Part shown: piece after piece, positions 51,417 through 59,014 of the stretch | Numbering within the stretch: the first letter of the stretch is position 1 | Layout: every line of letters begins with the position of its first letter | Origin: Lachnospiraceae bacterium | GTDB lineage: Bacteria > Bacillota > Clostridia > Lachnospirales > Lachnospiraceae | Assembly (NCBI GenBank): GCA_021770785.1 | Contig: JAETQH010000010.1 | Location: 39,465 to 103,464 of the forward strand | Direction: 5' to 3' | Length of the DNA: 64,000 nt | Made by a program: the position numbers and the translations under genes | Notes under the pieces: model-generated | The model's database searches: none | The model's input: the letters and a program-made list of their open reading frames with translations, nothing else | Told to the model about the DNA's origin: nothing

Positions 51417-52040
51417 ATGGAAAATATTTTAAAGACAATCATGAGTGAGCGGGGCGGCTACCGCCTTTCGGGTTCTGAGGCAAACAAGCTCACAAAGGAG
51501 TGCCTTCAGAAGGCGTTGGTTTATCTGATGAAGGAGAGTCCCTTTGAGAAGATTTCCGTCACGGAACTGGTGAAAAAATCGGGTGTATCCCGTCAGTCCT
51601 TTTACCGGAATTATCGTTCCAAAGAGGCGATTTTAAAGGATATGTGGCAGAATATCTATTGTCAGATGGCAGAGACCCTGTGGGATAAAAAATATCAAAA
51701 AGATACTTATCAGTGGTATTATGATATGTTTACCATTATCAGGGAAAACGGAACCACTATAGAGCTGTTAATGAAGGCAAAGCTGCATATTACAGACGGG
51801 GAGGGGATTTTGCCGTTGTTTCAGAATGTTTTTTCTGCGGGGGATATGGAAGAGAGATACACCATGTCTGCCTATGAAGGAGCGTTAAAGGCAGTGATTA
51901 ATGAGTGGTTTCAGCAGGGGATGAAAGAAGAGGCGGCGGATATGGCGGAATTATGCAACCGCCTGTTTGGAGATTATCACGGGAAACTGATAGAAACCAT
52001 ACCTGACAGCGAAGAGGCGGAAAGCGGGGGACAGTTATGA
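51417..52040 (+). CDS. TetR-type regulator of the acyl/glycosyl operon
   Basis: A 207-residue regulator. The helix-turn-helix region FEKISVTELVKKSGVSRQSFYRNY (about 43-66, first part ISVTELVKKSGVSRQSFYRN) is typical of the TetR/AcrR group, with a C-terminal TetR_C-like helical domain. It overlaps the following acyltransferase gene by four bases and so leads the four-gene operon. AAGGAA lies seven bases upstream of the ATG. Confidence 0.88.
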   Translation: MENILKTIMSERGGYRLSGSEANKLTKECLQKALVYLMKESPFEKISVTELVKKSGVSRQSFYRNYRSKEAILKDMWQNIYCQMAETLWDKKYQKDTYQWYYDMFTIIRENGTTIELLMKAKLHITDGEGILPLFQNVFSAGDMEERYTMSAYEGALKAVINEWFQQGMKEEAADMAELCNRLFGDYHGKLIETIPDSEEAESGGQL

Positions 52041-52813
52041 GAGAAGAACCGAAAATCATCTATTACAGGGATGAGTTAGAAGATGAATTTTCCGGAGATA
52101 ACATCACCCCCAGGGTTATTGATAAAAATTACCGGTATGAGAGAAGCGCCTTAAGCCGCCTGTTCTGGTACAGGATTGTGGCGCTGCCGCTGGCATTTTT
52201 GTATATGAAGCTGTATTTTCATCATAAAATAGTAAATAAAAAGGCTTTGCGCAGGGCAAAGGGCCAGCCATATTTTATGTACGGAAACCACACCCACTTT
52301 TTAGCGGATGCCCTGGTGCCCACCCTGGCAAATCTGCCGAAAGCCGTTTCTGTGATTGTCAATGCCAATAATGTGTCCATCCCTTATCTGGGACGGATTA
52401 CCCCGAGCCTTGGGGCATTGCCCCTGCCGGATGACGGGGAGGCGGCAAAGAATTTTATGGGGGCGCTAAAACGGCGGGTGGAACGGCGGGAGTGCATTAT
52501 GATTTATCCGGAGGCGCATATCTGGCCCTATTACACCGATATACGCCCGTTTCGGGAGTTATCCTTCCGCTATCCCGTAAGCTTTCATACCCCGGTATTC
52601 TGCCTGACCAACACCTACCAGAAGAGGAAATTCAGCGGAAAGCCTAAGATGGTGACTTATATTGACGGGCCCATTTACCCCGACGGGACGCTGCCTGCTA
52701 AGGAACAGAAAAAGCAGCTGCGGGATATGGTCTATGAGAAAATGAAAGAGCGGGCAAAGAACAATGAGGTTATTTGTATCCGCTATGAAAAAGCTAAAGG
52801 AAACGAGTTATGA
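52037..52813 (+). CDS. PlsC-like lysophospholipid acyltransferase
   Basis: A 258-residue membrane-associated acyltransferase of the PlsC/LPLAT type with a hydrophobic segment at about 42-62. The expected HX4D block is atypical here: NHTHFLAD gives HX5D from the first His or HX3D from the second. The second block IMIYPEAHIWPYY is normal. It would acylate a glycerol- or glycolipid acceptor. It overlaps both neighbours by four bases in an operon with two GT8 proteins. Confidence 0.85.
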   Translation: MREEPKIIYYRDELEDEFSGDNITPRVIDKNYRYERSALSRLFWYRIVALPLAFLYMKLYFHHKIVNKKALRRAKGQPYFMYGNHTHFLADALVPTLANLPKAVSVIVNANNVSIPYLGRITPSLGALPLPDDGEAAKNFMGALKRRVERRECIMIYPEAHIWPYYTDIRPFRELSFRYPVSFHTPVFCLTNTYQKRKFSGKPKMVTYIDGPIYPDGTLPAKEQKKQLRDMVYEKMKERAKNNEVICIRYEKAKGNEL

Positions 52814-53670
52814 GAAATATTTTATTTTCGGGAAATGAGAAGGTATTTGACGGGATACTTACCTGTATGCTTTCCATTTTAAAACGCAGCAGCACAGAGG
52901 AGCCTTTCTGTTTTTATATTTATACCATGGACGTCAGCCGGATAAAACCGGAATACACACCTGTTTCAGACCGTCAGGCGTTATTTTTAGAGGAAACAGC
53001 AAAAAAATATCATGCAGGGAATACCGTGGTAAAGGTAGATGTGACAGAGCTGTATGAGAAGGAATTTGCCTATTGCCCCAATGAATCGGCATATTGTTCC
53101 CCCTACACGCTGCTGCGGCTTTTTGCAGATCAGGTGGAGGAAATGCCGGAAAAACTGCTTTATCTCGACGTGGATATCCTTTTAAACCGTGACATTGCCC
53201 TGCTCTATGACATTGACGTGGAGGGCTATGAGTATGCGGCGGCAAGGGACCACTATGGAAAATATCTGTTAAACCCCAATTACATTAATGCGGGGGTACT
53301 CCTTCTGAATATGGAAGAAATCAGAAAAACAGGGCTGTTAGAGAAAGCAAGAGAGCTGATTAAGGAAAAGAAACTGGTATTTGCAGACCAGAGTGCTATC
53401 TACCGCAGCACCAGCCGAAAAAAGATGCTGCCGCAGAAATTTAACGACCAGAAATTTTTGCATAAGCATACGGTGATACGCCATTTTTCCAAGAGACTGT
53501 TTTATCTGCCCTATCCCCATACGGATAATATCAAGCAGTGGAGGGTCAGTGATATCCACCGGGTATTTGGCTATTATGTGTTTGATGATATTTTATATGA
53601 GTATATCTATTTGAAGAAAAAATATGAAAATGAAATCGAAGTAAAGGAGATTACCAATGAACAGCAGTAA
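52810..53670 (+). CDS. Glycosyltransferase family 8 protein
   Basis: A 286-residue GT8 retaining glycosyltransferase. LLYLDVDILLNRDIALLY carries the metal-binding D-x-D, and YINAGVLLLNMEEIR and FADQSAIYR are typical of the family, as is the H near VIRHFSKR. It uses UDP-glucose or UDP-galactose, probably on the membrane lipid made by the neighbouring acyltransferases. It overlaps the next gene by 14 bases. Confidence 0.9.
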   Translation: MRNILFSGNEKVFDGILTCMLSILKRSSTEEPFCFYIYTMDVSRIKPEYTPVSDRQALFLEETAKKYHAGNTVVKVDVTELYEKEFAYCPNESAYCSPYTLLRLFADQVEEMPEKLLYLDVDILLNRDIALLYDIDVEGYEYAAARDHYGKYLLNPNYINAGVLLLNMEEIRKTGLLEKARELIKEKKLVFADQSAIYRSTSRKKMLPQKFNDQKFLHKHTVIRHFSKRLFYLPYPHTDNIKQWRVSDIHRVFGYYVFDDILYEYIYLKKKYENEIEVKEITNEQQ

Positions 53671-55441
53671 ACGGATTCCAATCTTTTATGCCTGCGATGA
53701 CAATTTTGTAAAATACACCGTTGTGTCTATCCGGTCTCTCATAGAACATGCGTCCTTAGAAAAGGAATATGTGATTCATGTGCTGAATACAGGGATTTGT
53801 GAGAAAATGAAGCAGGTGCTTTCCTCCATGGGAAATGACAGGTTTAAGATACGCTTTGAAGATGTGACGGAGTATTTAAAAAATATCAGTGAAAAGCTTC
53901 CCATCCGTGATTATTATTCCAATACCACTTATTACCGTATGTTTATTGCGGAGATGTTCCCGGAGTATGACAAGGCGGTTTATATTGACAGTGATACCGT
54001 GGTGCTGGGGGATATTTCAGAGCTTTACAACCATGAGTTGGGAGACAATTACGTGGGTGCTGCCCCTGACCAGGTTATCGTGCAGACAGATACCTACGGC
54101 GAATATGCGGAGCAGGTGCTGGGGGTTGACAGGCTTCATTATTTCAACGCAGGGCTTCTGGTGATGAACTGCAGGCAGTTTCGGGAGCAGAAGGTGTTAG
54201 AACAGTTTGTGGAACTGCTCCATATGTATAATTTTGTGGTGGCACAGGATCAGGACTATCTGAATGTCATCTGCAAAGACCATGTGCAGTGGATTGCCCA
54301 GCAGTGGAATACGGAGGTTTTCGGTAACATTTCCTATGGGGAAGAGGAATTTAAGATCATTCATTACAATCTGGTTTCTAAGCCCTGGCATTATGACGAC
54401 TGCCGCTATCAGGAGTATTTCTGGCAATATGCCAAAAAGACGGCGGTCTATGAGGAAATTAAAGCGGAGCTTTTTCATTATACAGACGAAGAGAGGAAAG
54501 AGGATGCCATTTCCGGGGAAAGGCTCCTTGAGACGGCAAAGAGTGAGACGGAAAAAGAAAATAATTACTTAAAACTGCGGGACAGCGGAAAACTAAAGGC
54601 AAAGGACAGGTTAGAGGTGTTGGATAAAATTGCTGTCCTAGAGCGGGAGGGCAGATTTGACGAGGATGTGGAGGAGGATCCCCCCACAAAGGAATTAAAG
54701 CCGGAGGATATTGATTATCTGAGAAAAAAAATCAGCAGTAAAATCAAAAGACGGTTTACCTATACCGTGGCAAGAAGCTTTCTGAATAATATCCTGGAGA
54801 GTAAAAAATTGATTATCAAAGACATTAAGGGAATTGAGCATTTTAAAAATTTAGATTCCGGAGCGATTATCACCTGCAATCACTTTAATGCCTTTGACAG
54901 CTTTGCCATCCAGATTGCATACGAGGCATCGGAGCAGAAAAACCGAAAATTTTACCGGGTGATCCGGGAGGGAAATTATACGAATTTCCCGGGATTTTAT
55001 GGACTCTTGATGAGAAACTGCAATACTTTCCCTCTAAGCTCCAACAAAAATACCATGAAAAAATTTTTAAAGGCAATGGATATTGTACTGCAAAACGGGG
55101 ATTTCATGCTGATTTACCCGGAGCAGAGCATGTGGTGGAATTACCGTAAGCCAAAGCCGCTGAAAAAGGGCGCGTATACCTTTGCTGTCCGCAATAACGT
55201 TCCGGTGCTGCCATGCTTTATTACCATGGAGGACAGCGACATTTTAGGGGACGACGGATTTTACGTGCAGGAATATACCATCCATGTGGCAGAGCCGATA
55301 TACCCGGATGAGCGTAAGAGCCGGGCGGAGAATATTGAAGCCATGCGGACAAAGAACTACGAGGTTTGGAAGCAGATTTACGAGGAAACCTATGGGGAAA
55401 AACTGGTGTATAGCTGCCAGCAGGAGATGAAAACAGGCTGA
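53657..55441 (+). CDS. GT8 glycosyltransferase-PlsC acyltransferase fusion
   Basis: A 594-residue two-domain protein. Residues about 1-280 are GT8 with KAVYIDSDTVVLGDISELY (D-x-D) and FNAGLLVMNCRQF, and a histidine in IIHYN. A charged linker (about 280-360) follows. Residues about 365-590 form an LPLAT/PlsC acyltransferase with a standard HX4D in TCNHFNAFDSF and the FMLIYPEQSMWW block. It joins sugar transfer and acyl transfer in one chain, next to separate versions of each. Product unknown; an acylated glycolipid is likely. Confidence 0.9.
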   Translation: MNSSKRIPIFYACDDNFVKYTVVSIRSLIEHASLEKEYVIHVLNTGICEKMKQVLSSMGNDRFKIRFEDVTEYLKNISEKLPIRDYYSNTTYYRMFIAEMFPEYDKAVYIDSDTVVLGDISELYNHELGDNYVGAAPDQVIVQTDTYGEYAEQVLGVDRLHYFNAGLLVMNCRQFREQKVLEQFVELLHMYNFVVAQDQDYLNVICKDHVQWIAQQWNTEVFGNISYGEEEFKIIHYNLVSKPWHYDDCRYQEYFWQYAKKTAVYEEIKAELFHYTDEERKEDAISGERLLETAKSETEKENNYLKLRDSGKLKAKDRLEVLDKIAVLEREGRFDEDVEEDPPTKELKPEDIDYLRKKISSKIKRRFTYTVARSFLNNILESKKLIIKDIKGIEHFKNLDSGAIITCNHFNAFDSFAIQIAYEASEQKNRKFYRVIREGNYTNFPGFYGLLMRNCNTFPLSSNKNTMKKFLKAMDIVLQNGDFMLIYPEQSMWWNYRKPKPLKKGAYTFAVRNNVPVLPCFITMEDSDILGDDGFYVQEYTIHVAEPIYPDERKSRAENIEAMRTKNYEVWKQIYEETYGEKLVYSCQQEMKTG

Positions 55442-55554
55442 GGCAGACCCGGTAAAACACTGCGGAGCAAATGAGGTTATCGGTTGTAAAGCTATGGATT
55501 TCTGTTATAATATTGAATAGGAATGACAGGAGGAATGTTTTTAAGGGGATTGAG

Positions 55555-55612
55555 GGCAGATTGCACAAAGCAGGCTCTGTGCAATCTGCCAATATCAGTT
55601 ATTGATAGTTCC
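55555..55612 (+). repeat. Palindromic element family 1, short copy D
   Basis: GGCAGATTGCAC and GTGCAATCTGCC form a 12-bp stem with a short loop. The right flank continues AATATCAGTTATTGATAG, as in copy B (62163-62326). It looks like a copy that lost its inner core. The 212-base gap also holds a TATAAT-containing segment near 55505, probably the PNP promoter. Confidence 0.7.
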
Positions 55613-55653
55613 TTAGAAAAAGGTTTTAGAATGAGTGAAAAGAGAGGGTATGT

Positions 55654-56478
55654 ATGAATCCAGTGTATGAAAAATTGCAGAAATGTTATGAGAGCTATAA
55701 GAAAAAAATTCAGTTTACGCCCAAGGTGGCGCTGGTGTTAGGTTCCGGTCTGGGGGATTATGCTAATGATATCAAGGTGGAGGCTACTTTAGATTACCAT
55801 GATATTGAGGGATTTCCGGTTTCTACTGTTCCTGGGCATAAGGGCAGGTTTATTTTCGGTTATGTGGGGGAAACGCCGGTGGTGTGTATGCAGGGACGTG
55901 TCCACTATTATGAGGGTTACGAGATGTCCGATGTGGTGCTGCCGACCCGGTTGATGAAAATGATGGGGGCGGAGGTTTTATTCCTCACCAATGCGGCGGG
56001 GGGGATCCAGCTTGGTATGAAGGTCGGGGATTTTATGATGATAAAAGACCAGATAGGATGCTTTGTGCCGTCGCCTTTGCGGGGGGCGAATATGGACGAG
56101 CTGGGAGTACGTTTCCCGGATATGAGCCAGATTTATGATTTGGAGTTACAGAAGCTGGTGAGGAGGGCTGCGTTGAAATTAGATATTGATTTGAAAGAGG
56201 GAACTTATATGCAGTTATCCGGTCCCCAGTTTGAGACACCTAAGGAAGTGGCAATGTGCCGTACCTTAGGGGCTGATGCCGTGGGTATGAGCACTGCCTG
56301 TGAAGCCATCGCCGCAAGGCATATGGGGATGCGGGTAGCAGGCATTTCCTGTATCAGCAACCTTGCCTGCGGAATCACAGCCGTTCCCCTGTCCCATGAG
56401 GAAGTGCAGGAGACCGCAGATAGAGTGGCACCGAAATTTAAAGCATTAGTGACAGAGATAATACAGAATATCGAATAA
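55654..56478 (+). CDS. punA: Purine-nucleoside phosphorylase (trimeric PunA type)
   Basis: A 274-residue enzyme that splits inosine and guanosine with phosphate. VALVLGSGLGDYA (phosphate loop), VPGHKGRFIFG, GRVHYYEGY, LTNAAGGIQ and the base-binding GMSTACEAIAARHMG are as in trimeric PNPs. AGAGAGGG precedes the ATG. An amidohydrolase follows after 33 bases; together they suggest purine salvage. Confidence 0.95.
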   Translation: MNPVYEKLQKCYESYKKKIQFTPKVALVLGSGLGDYANDIKVEATLDYHDIEGFPVSTVPGHKGRFIFGYVGETPVVCMQGRVHYYEGYEMSDVVLPTRLMKMMGAEVLFLTNAAGGIQLGMKVGDFMMIKDQIGCFVPSPLRGANMDELGVRFPDMSQIYDLELQKLVRRAALKLDIDLKEGTYMQLSGPQFETPKEVAMCRTLGADAVGMSTACEAIAARHMGMRVAGISCISNLACGITAVPLSHEEVQETADRVAPKFKALVTEIIQNIE

Positions 56479-56511
56479 AAACAGTAACAAAACAGACACG
56501 GAGGAAATGGA

Positions 56512-57825
56512 ATGAACATTCGGTTTTACAATGCAAAAATTTTACAGACGGCAGAGAATCATACGTTCCACATTGTGGAAGGGGAACTGTGGGTGAAGGG
56601 GGACAGTATTGTATATGTAGGAGAAAATAGCGCGACGGCTGAGACGGCAGCGGAAAATGCCGGGAGTGGCAAGGAAGCACCTGCCTGGGACCGTGAGATT
56701 GATGCGGCGGGAAACCTTTTGATGCCGGGCTTTAAAAATGCCCACACCCATACGGCAATGACCTTTTTGCGTTCCTATGCGGACGACTTGCCATTGCAGG
56801 ATTGGCTGAATCAGCAGGTATTCCCGAGAGAGGGGCAGCTTACGGAAGATGATGTCTACTGGTTGAACATCTTAGGCATCATGGAGTACTTAACCAGCGG
56901 TATTACATCAAACTTTGATATGTACTTCTTCCCTCCCGTCAATGCAAAAGCCTCTGCCGACACAGGCTTCCGTACCGTCCAGACCAGCGGTTTAAATAAC
57001 TACGGCGGAACTGTGGAGCTGATGGAGGAAAATTACCACATTGTCAACGAACTCAGCGACTTAACCTCCTTTATCGTAGGCTTCCACGCCGAGTACACCA
57101 CCTCAAAAGAACTGATGGAGGGCGTGGCAAAGTTAGCACAGAAATTAAAATCCCCGGTATGGGTGCATAACTCGGAGACAAAATTAGAGGTGGCAGAGTG
57201 CAAAGAACGCTGGGGAATCACACCGACACAGCTCACCGACAGCCTTGGCATGTACGAATACGGCGGCGGTGGCTACCACTGTGTCTGGTTCGAAGATTCC
57301 GATTTTGAAATTTTTCAAAAAAGAAACCTGACAGCCGTTACCAATCCAGCCTCCAACCTGAAATTAGCCTCCGGAATCTGCCCGGTAAAACGTTTTGTCG
57401 ATAACGGCATTTCCATGGCAATCGGAACCGACGGCCCCGCTAGCAACAACTGTCTGGACATGTTCCGTGAAATGTTCTTAACCTCCACCTTAGCAAAGGT
57501 TCGTGAAATGGACGCAGAATGTATCAGTGCCGATGAAATCCTTTATATGGCAACCGCAGGCGGCGCTCACGCCATGCTTTTAGACGACTGCGACAGCTTA
57601 GCCGAGGGTAAAAAAGCAGACATTATCATGATAGACCTTCAGCAGCCCAACATGCAGCCCGAAAACAACATCGTCAAAAACCTAGTCTACAGCGGCAGCA
57701 AACAGAACGTAAAAATGACCATGGTAAACGGCAAAATTCTCTACGAGGACAACCAGTTTAATATCGGATTTGATAAGAAGGAAATCTATAGACATGCCAA
57801 TGAAATTATAGGCAGAATGAAATAG
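56512..57825 (+). CDS. Amidohydrolase, SAH/MTA or related deaminase
   Basis: A 437-residue metal-dependent deaminase of the MtaD/chlorohydrolase group. It shows LMPGFKNAHTHTAM (metal His pair), a His in GFHAEYT, VHNSETKLEV and AIGTDGPASNN (metal Asp). It probably deaminates S-adenosylhomocysteine, methylthioadenosine or adenosine. Adjacency to purine-nucleoside phosphorylase supports a purine role. GGAGGAAATGGA precedes the ATG. Confidence 0.9.
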   Translation: MNIRFYNAKILQTAENHTFHIVEGELWVKGDSIVYVGENSATAETAAENAGSGKEAPAWDREIDAAGNLLMPGFKNAHTHTAMTFLRSYADDLPLQDWLNQQVFPREGQLTEDDVYWLNILGIMEYLTSGITSNFDMYFFPPVNAKASADTGFRTVQTSGLNNYGGTVELMEENYHIVNELSDLTSFIVGFHAEYTTSKELMEGVAKLAQKLKSPVWVHNSETKLEVAECKERWGITPTQLTDSLGMYEYGGGGYHCVWFEDSDFEIFQKRNLTAVTNPASNLKLASGICPVKRFVDNGISMAIGTDGPASNNCLDMFREMFLTSTLAKVREMDAECISADEILYMATAGGAHAMLLDDCDSLAEGKKADIIMIDLQQPNMQPENNIVKNLVYSGSKQNVKMTMVNGKILYEDNQFNIGFDKKEIYRHANEIIGRMK

Positions 57826-57856
57826 AAAGTCAGTTGTAAGTTTTTTTCAGTAAACA

Positions 57857-57992
57857 GCCCGGAATGACAGCCCCTCCCATGTGGACCCCTGAAAAACGCG
57901 GGTGCTTAGCGAGGTATTTTCGAGCTTAGCATCCGCTGCGATTTTTCATGGAGCGAGAGCGTGTCCAGATGGGAGGGGCTGTCATTCCGGGC
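57857..57992. repeat. Large palindromic element A (family 3)
   Basis: The outer arms GCCCGGAATGACAGCCCC and GGGGCTGTCATTCCGGGC, extended by TCCCAT/ATGGGA, give a perfect 24-bp stem. An inner stem pairs TGCTTAGC-type sequence with GCTTAGCATCCGC and GAAAAA with TTTTTC. No gene is visible inside. It differs in sequence from the other palindromes, so it is listed as a third family. It fills the 212-base gap between the amidohydrolase and MBL genes. Confidence 0.75.
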
Positions 57993-58037
57993 GTCCCCTA
58001 CTGAATAAACCTATAACACACATTTTTAAGGAGAACT

Positions 58038-58793
58038 ATGCGAGTAATTTTTATACATCACAGCTGCTTTCTGGTAGAAGTAGACGAAAAGGTTTTAATT
58101 TTCGACTGGTTTGCCGGAGACAGGGTAAACGGCTATCACTTCCACGGCGTCCTGCCCGAATATGAGCCGGACACCCCGGTCTATGTCTTTGCCAGCCATA
58201 AACATCAGGACCATTTTGACATGGACGTGCTTTACTGGGCGGAAAAATATCACAACATTCATTATATTTTTTCCAAGGACTGCAAAATGAGCCCTAATTT
58301 TTTGAGGAAACATGGATTTCCGACGGATATCAGGGAGAAAATCTTATACGTGGGTGCCTGTGAAAAGTACAAGGTGGATGATTTGGAAATCGAGACGCTC
58401 CGTTCCACCGATGCGGGTGTTGCCTTTTATGTGGAGACGAGGGGGGCTTCCCTTTTCCACGCCGGAGATTTGAATAACTGGCGTTGGGAAGGAGCCGGGG
58501 ATATCATCAACAGCAGTATGGACCGGAATTACAGAGGACAGATAAACCGGATTGCAAAGAAACATATTAACATCGCTTTCGTCCCCATGGACCCAAGGTT
58601 AGGGCAGCACCGGTGCCTCGGCATAGACTACTTTTTAAAAAACACATCGGCAGAGTATGTATTCCCTATGCACATGTGGCAGGACTATTCCGCCATACCG
58701 GAATATAAAAAGCAGATTTCCAACGGGACAATGGCAGAGCGCATTGTGGAGATCACCCACGAGAATCAGGTTTTTGAAATGAAGGAAGAGTAA
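58038..58793 (+). CDS. MBL-fold metallo-hydrolase (UlaG-like)
   Basis: A 251-residue metallo-beta-lactamase-fold protein. The metal motif ASHKHQDHFD (HxHxDH) appears at about 53-62, and later ligands lie in FHAGDLNNW and FPMHMWQDY. It begins directly with the strand VIFIHHSCFLVEV, as UlaG-type enzymes do. The substrate is unknown. AAGGAG precedes the ATG. Confidence 0.88.
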   Translation: MRVIFIHHSCFLVEVDEKVLIFDWFAGDRVNGYHFHGVLPEYEPDTPVYVFASHKHQDHFDMDVLYWAEKYHNIHYIFSKDCKMSPNFLRKHGFPTDIREKILYVGACEKYKVDDLEIETLRSTDAGVAFYVETRGASLFHAGDLNNWRWEGAGDIINSSMDRNYRGQINRIAKKHINIAFVPMDPRLGQHRCLGIDYFLKNTSAEYVFPMHMWQDYSAIPEYKKQISNGTMAERIVEITHENQVFEMKEE

Positions 58794-58810
58794 AATCTTG
58801 TGCTTGTGAC

Positions 58811-58840
58811 TTGACGATTGGGAAATAGTTGCGATATACT
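58811..58840 (+). promoter_or_regulatory. Promoter upstream of the small membrane protein and alaS
   Basis: TTGACG (58811-58816), an 18-base spacer and TATACT (58835-58840) lie 32 bases before the small membrane protein gene. No T-box is seen before alaS. Confidence 0.65.
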
Positions 58841-58872
58841 AAATTAGTTAAAGAGAAAGGCAGGTAGTGGCT

Positions 58873-58998
58873 ATGGCATTTTTGGGATGGTTTGTACATT
58901 ATTTTGTAATTGCGTTAATTCTTGCAGTGGTTGCCGGCTTGGGATTTTTGACTGGCAAAAAATTAAGACAGCGCAAGGACGCAAAGACAGCAGAGTAA
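58873..58998 (+). CDS. Small single-pass membrane protein upstream of alaS
   Basis: A 41-residue protein: MAFLGWFVHYFVIALILAVV starts a single hydrophobic helix (about 5-28), followed by a basic tail (GKKLRQRKDAK). GGCAGG lies upstream. It ends 16 bases before alaS and follows a good promoter. It looks like a real small membrane protein; function unknown. Confidence 0.7.
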   Translation: MAFLGWFVHYFVIALILAVVAGLGFLTGKKLRQRKDAKTAE

Positions 58999-59014
58999 GT
59001 TGGAGGAACTAGTC

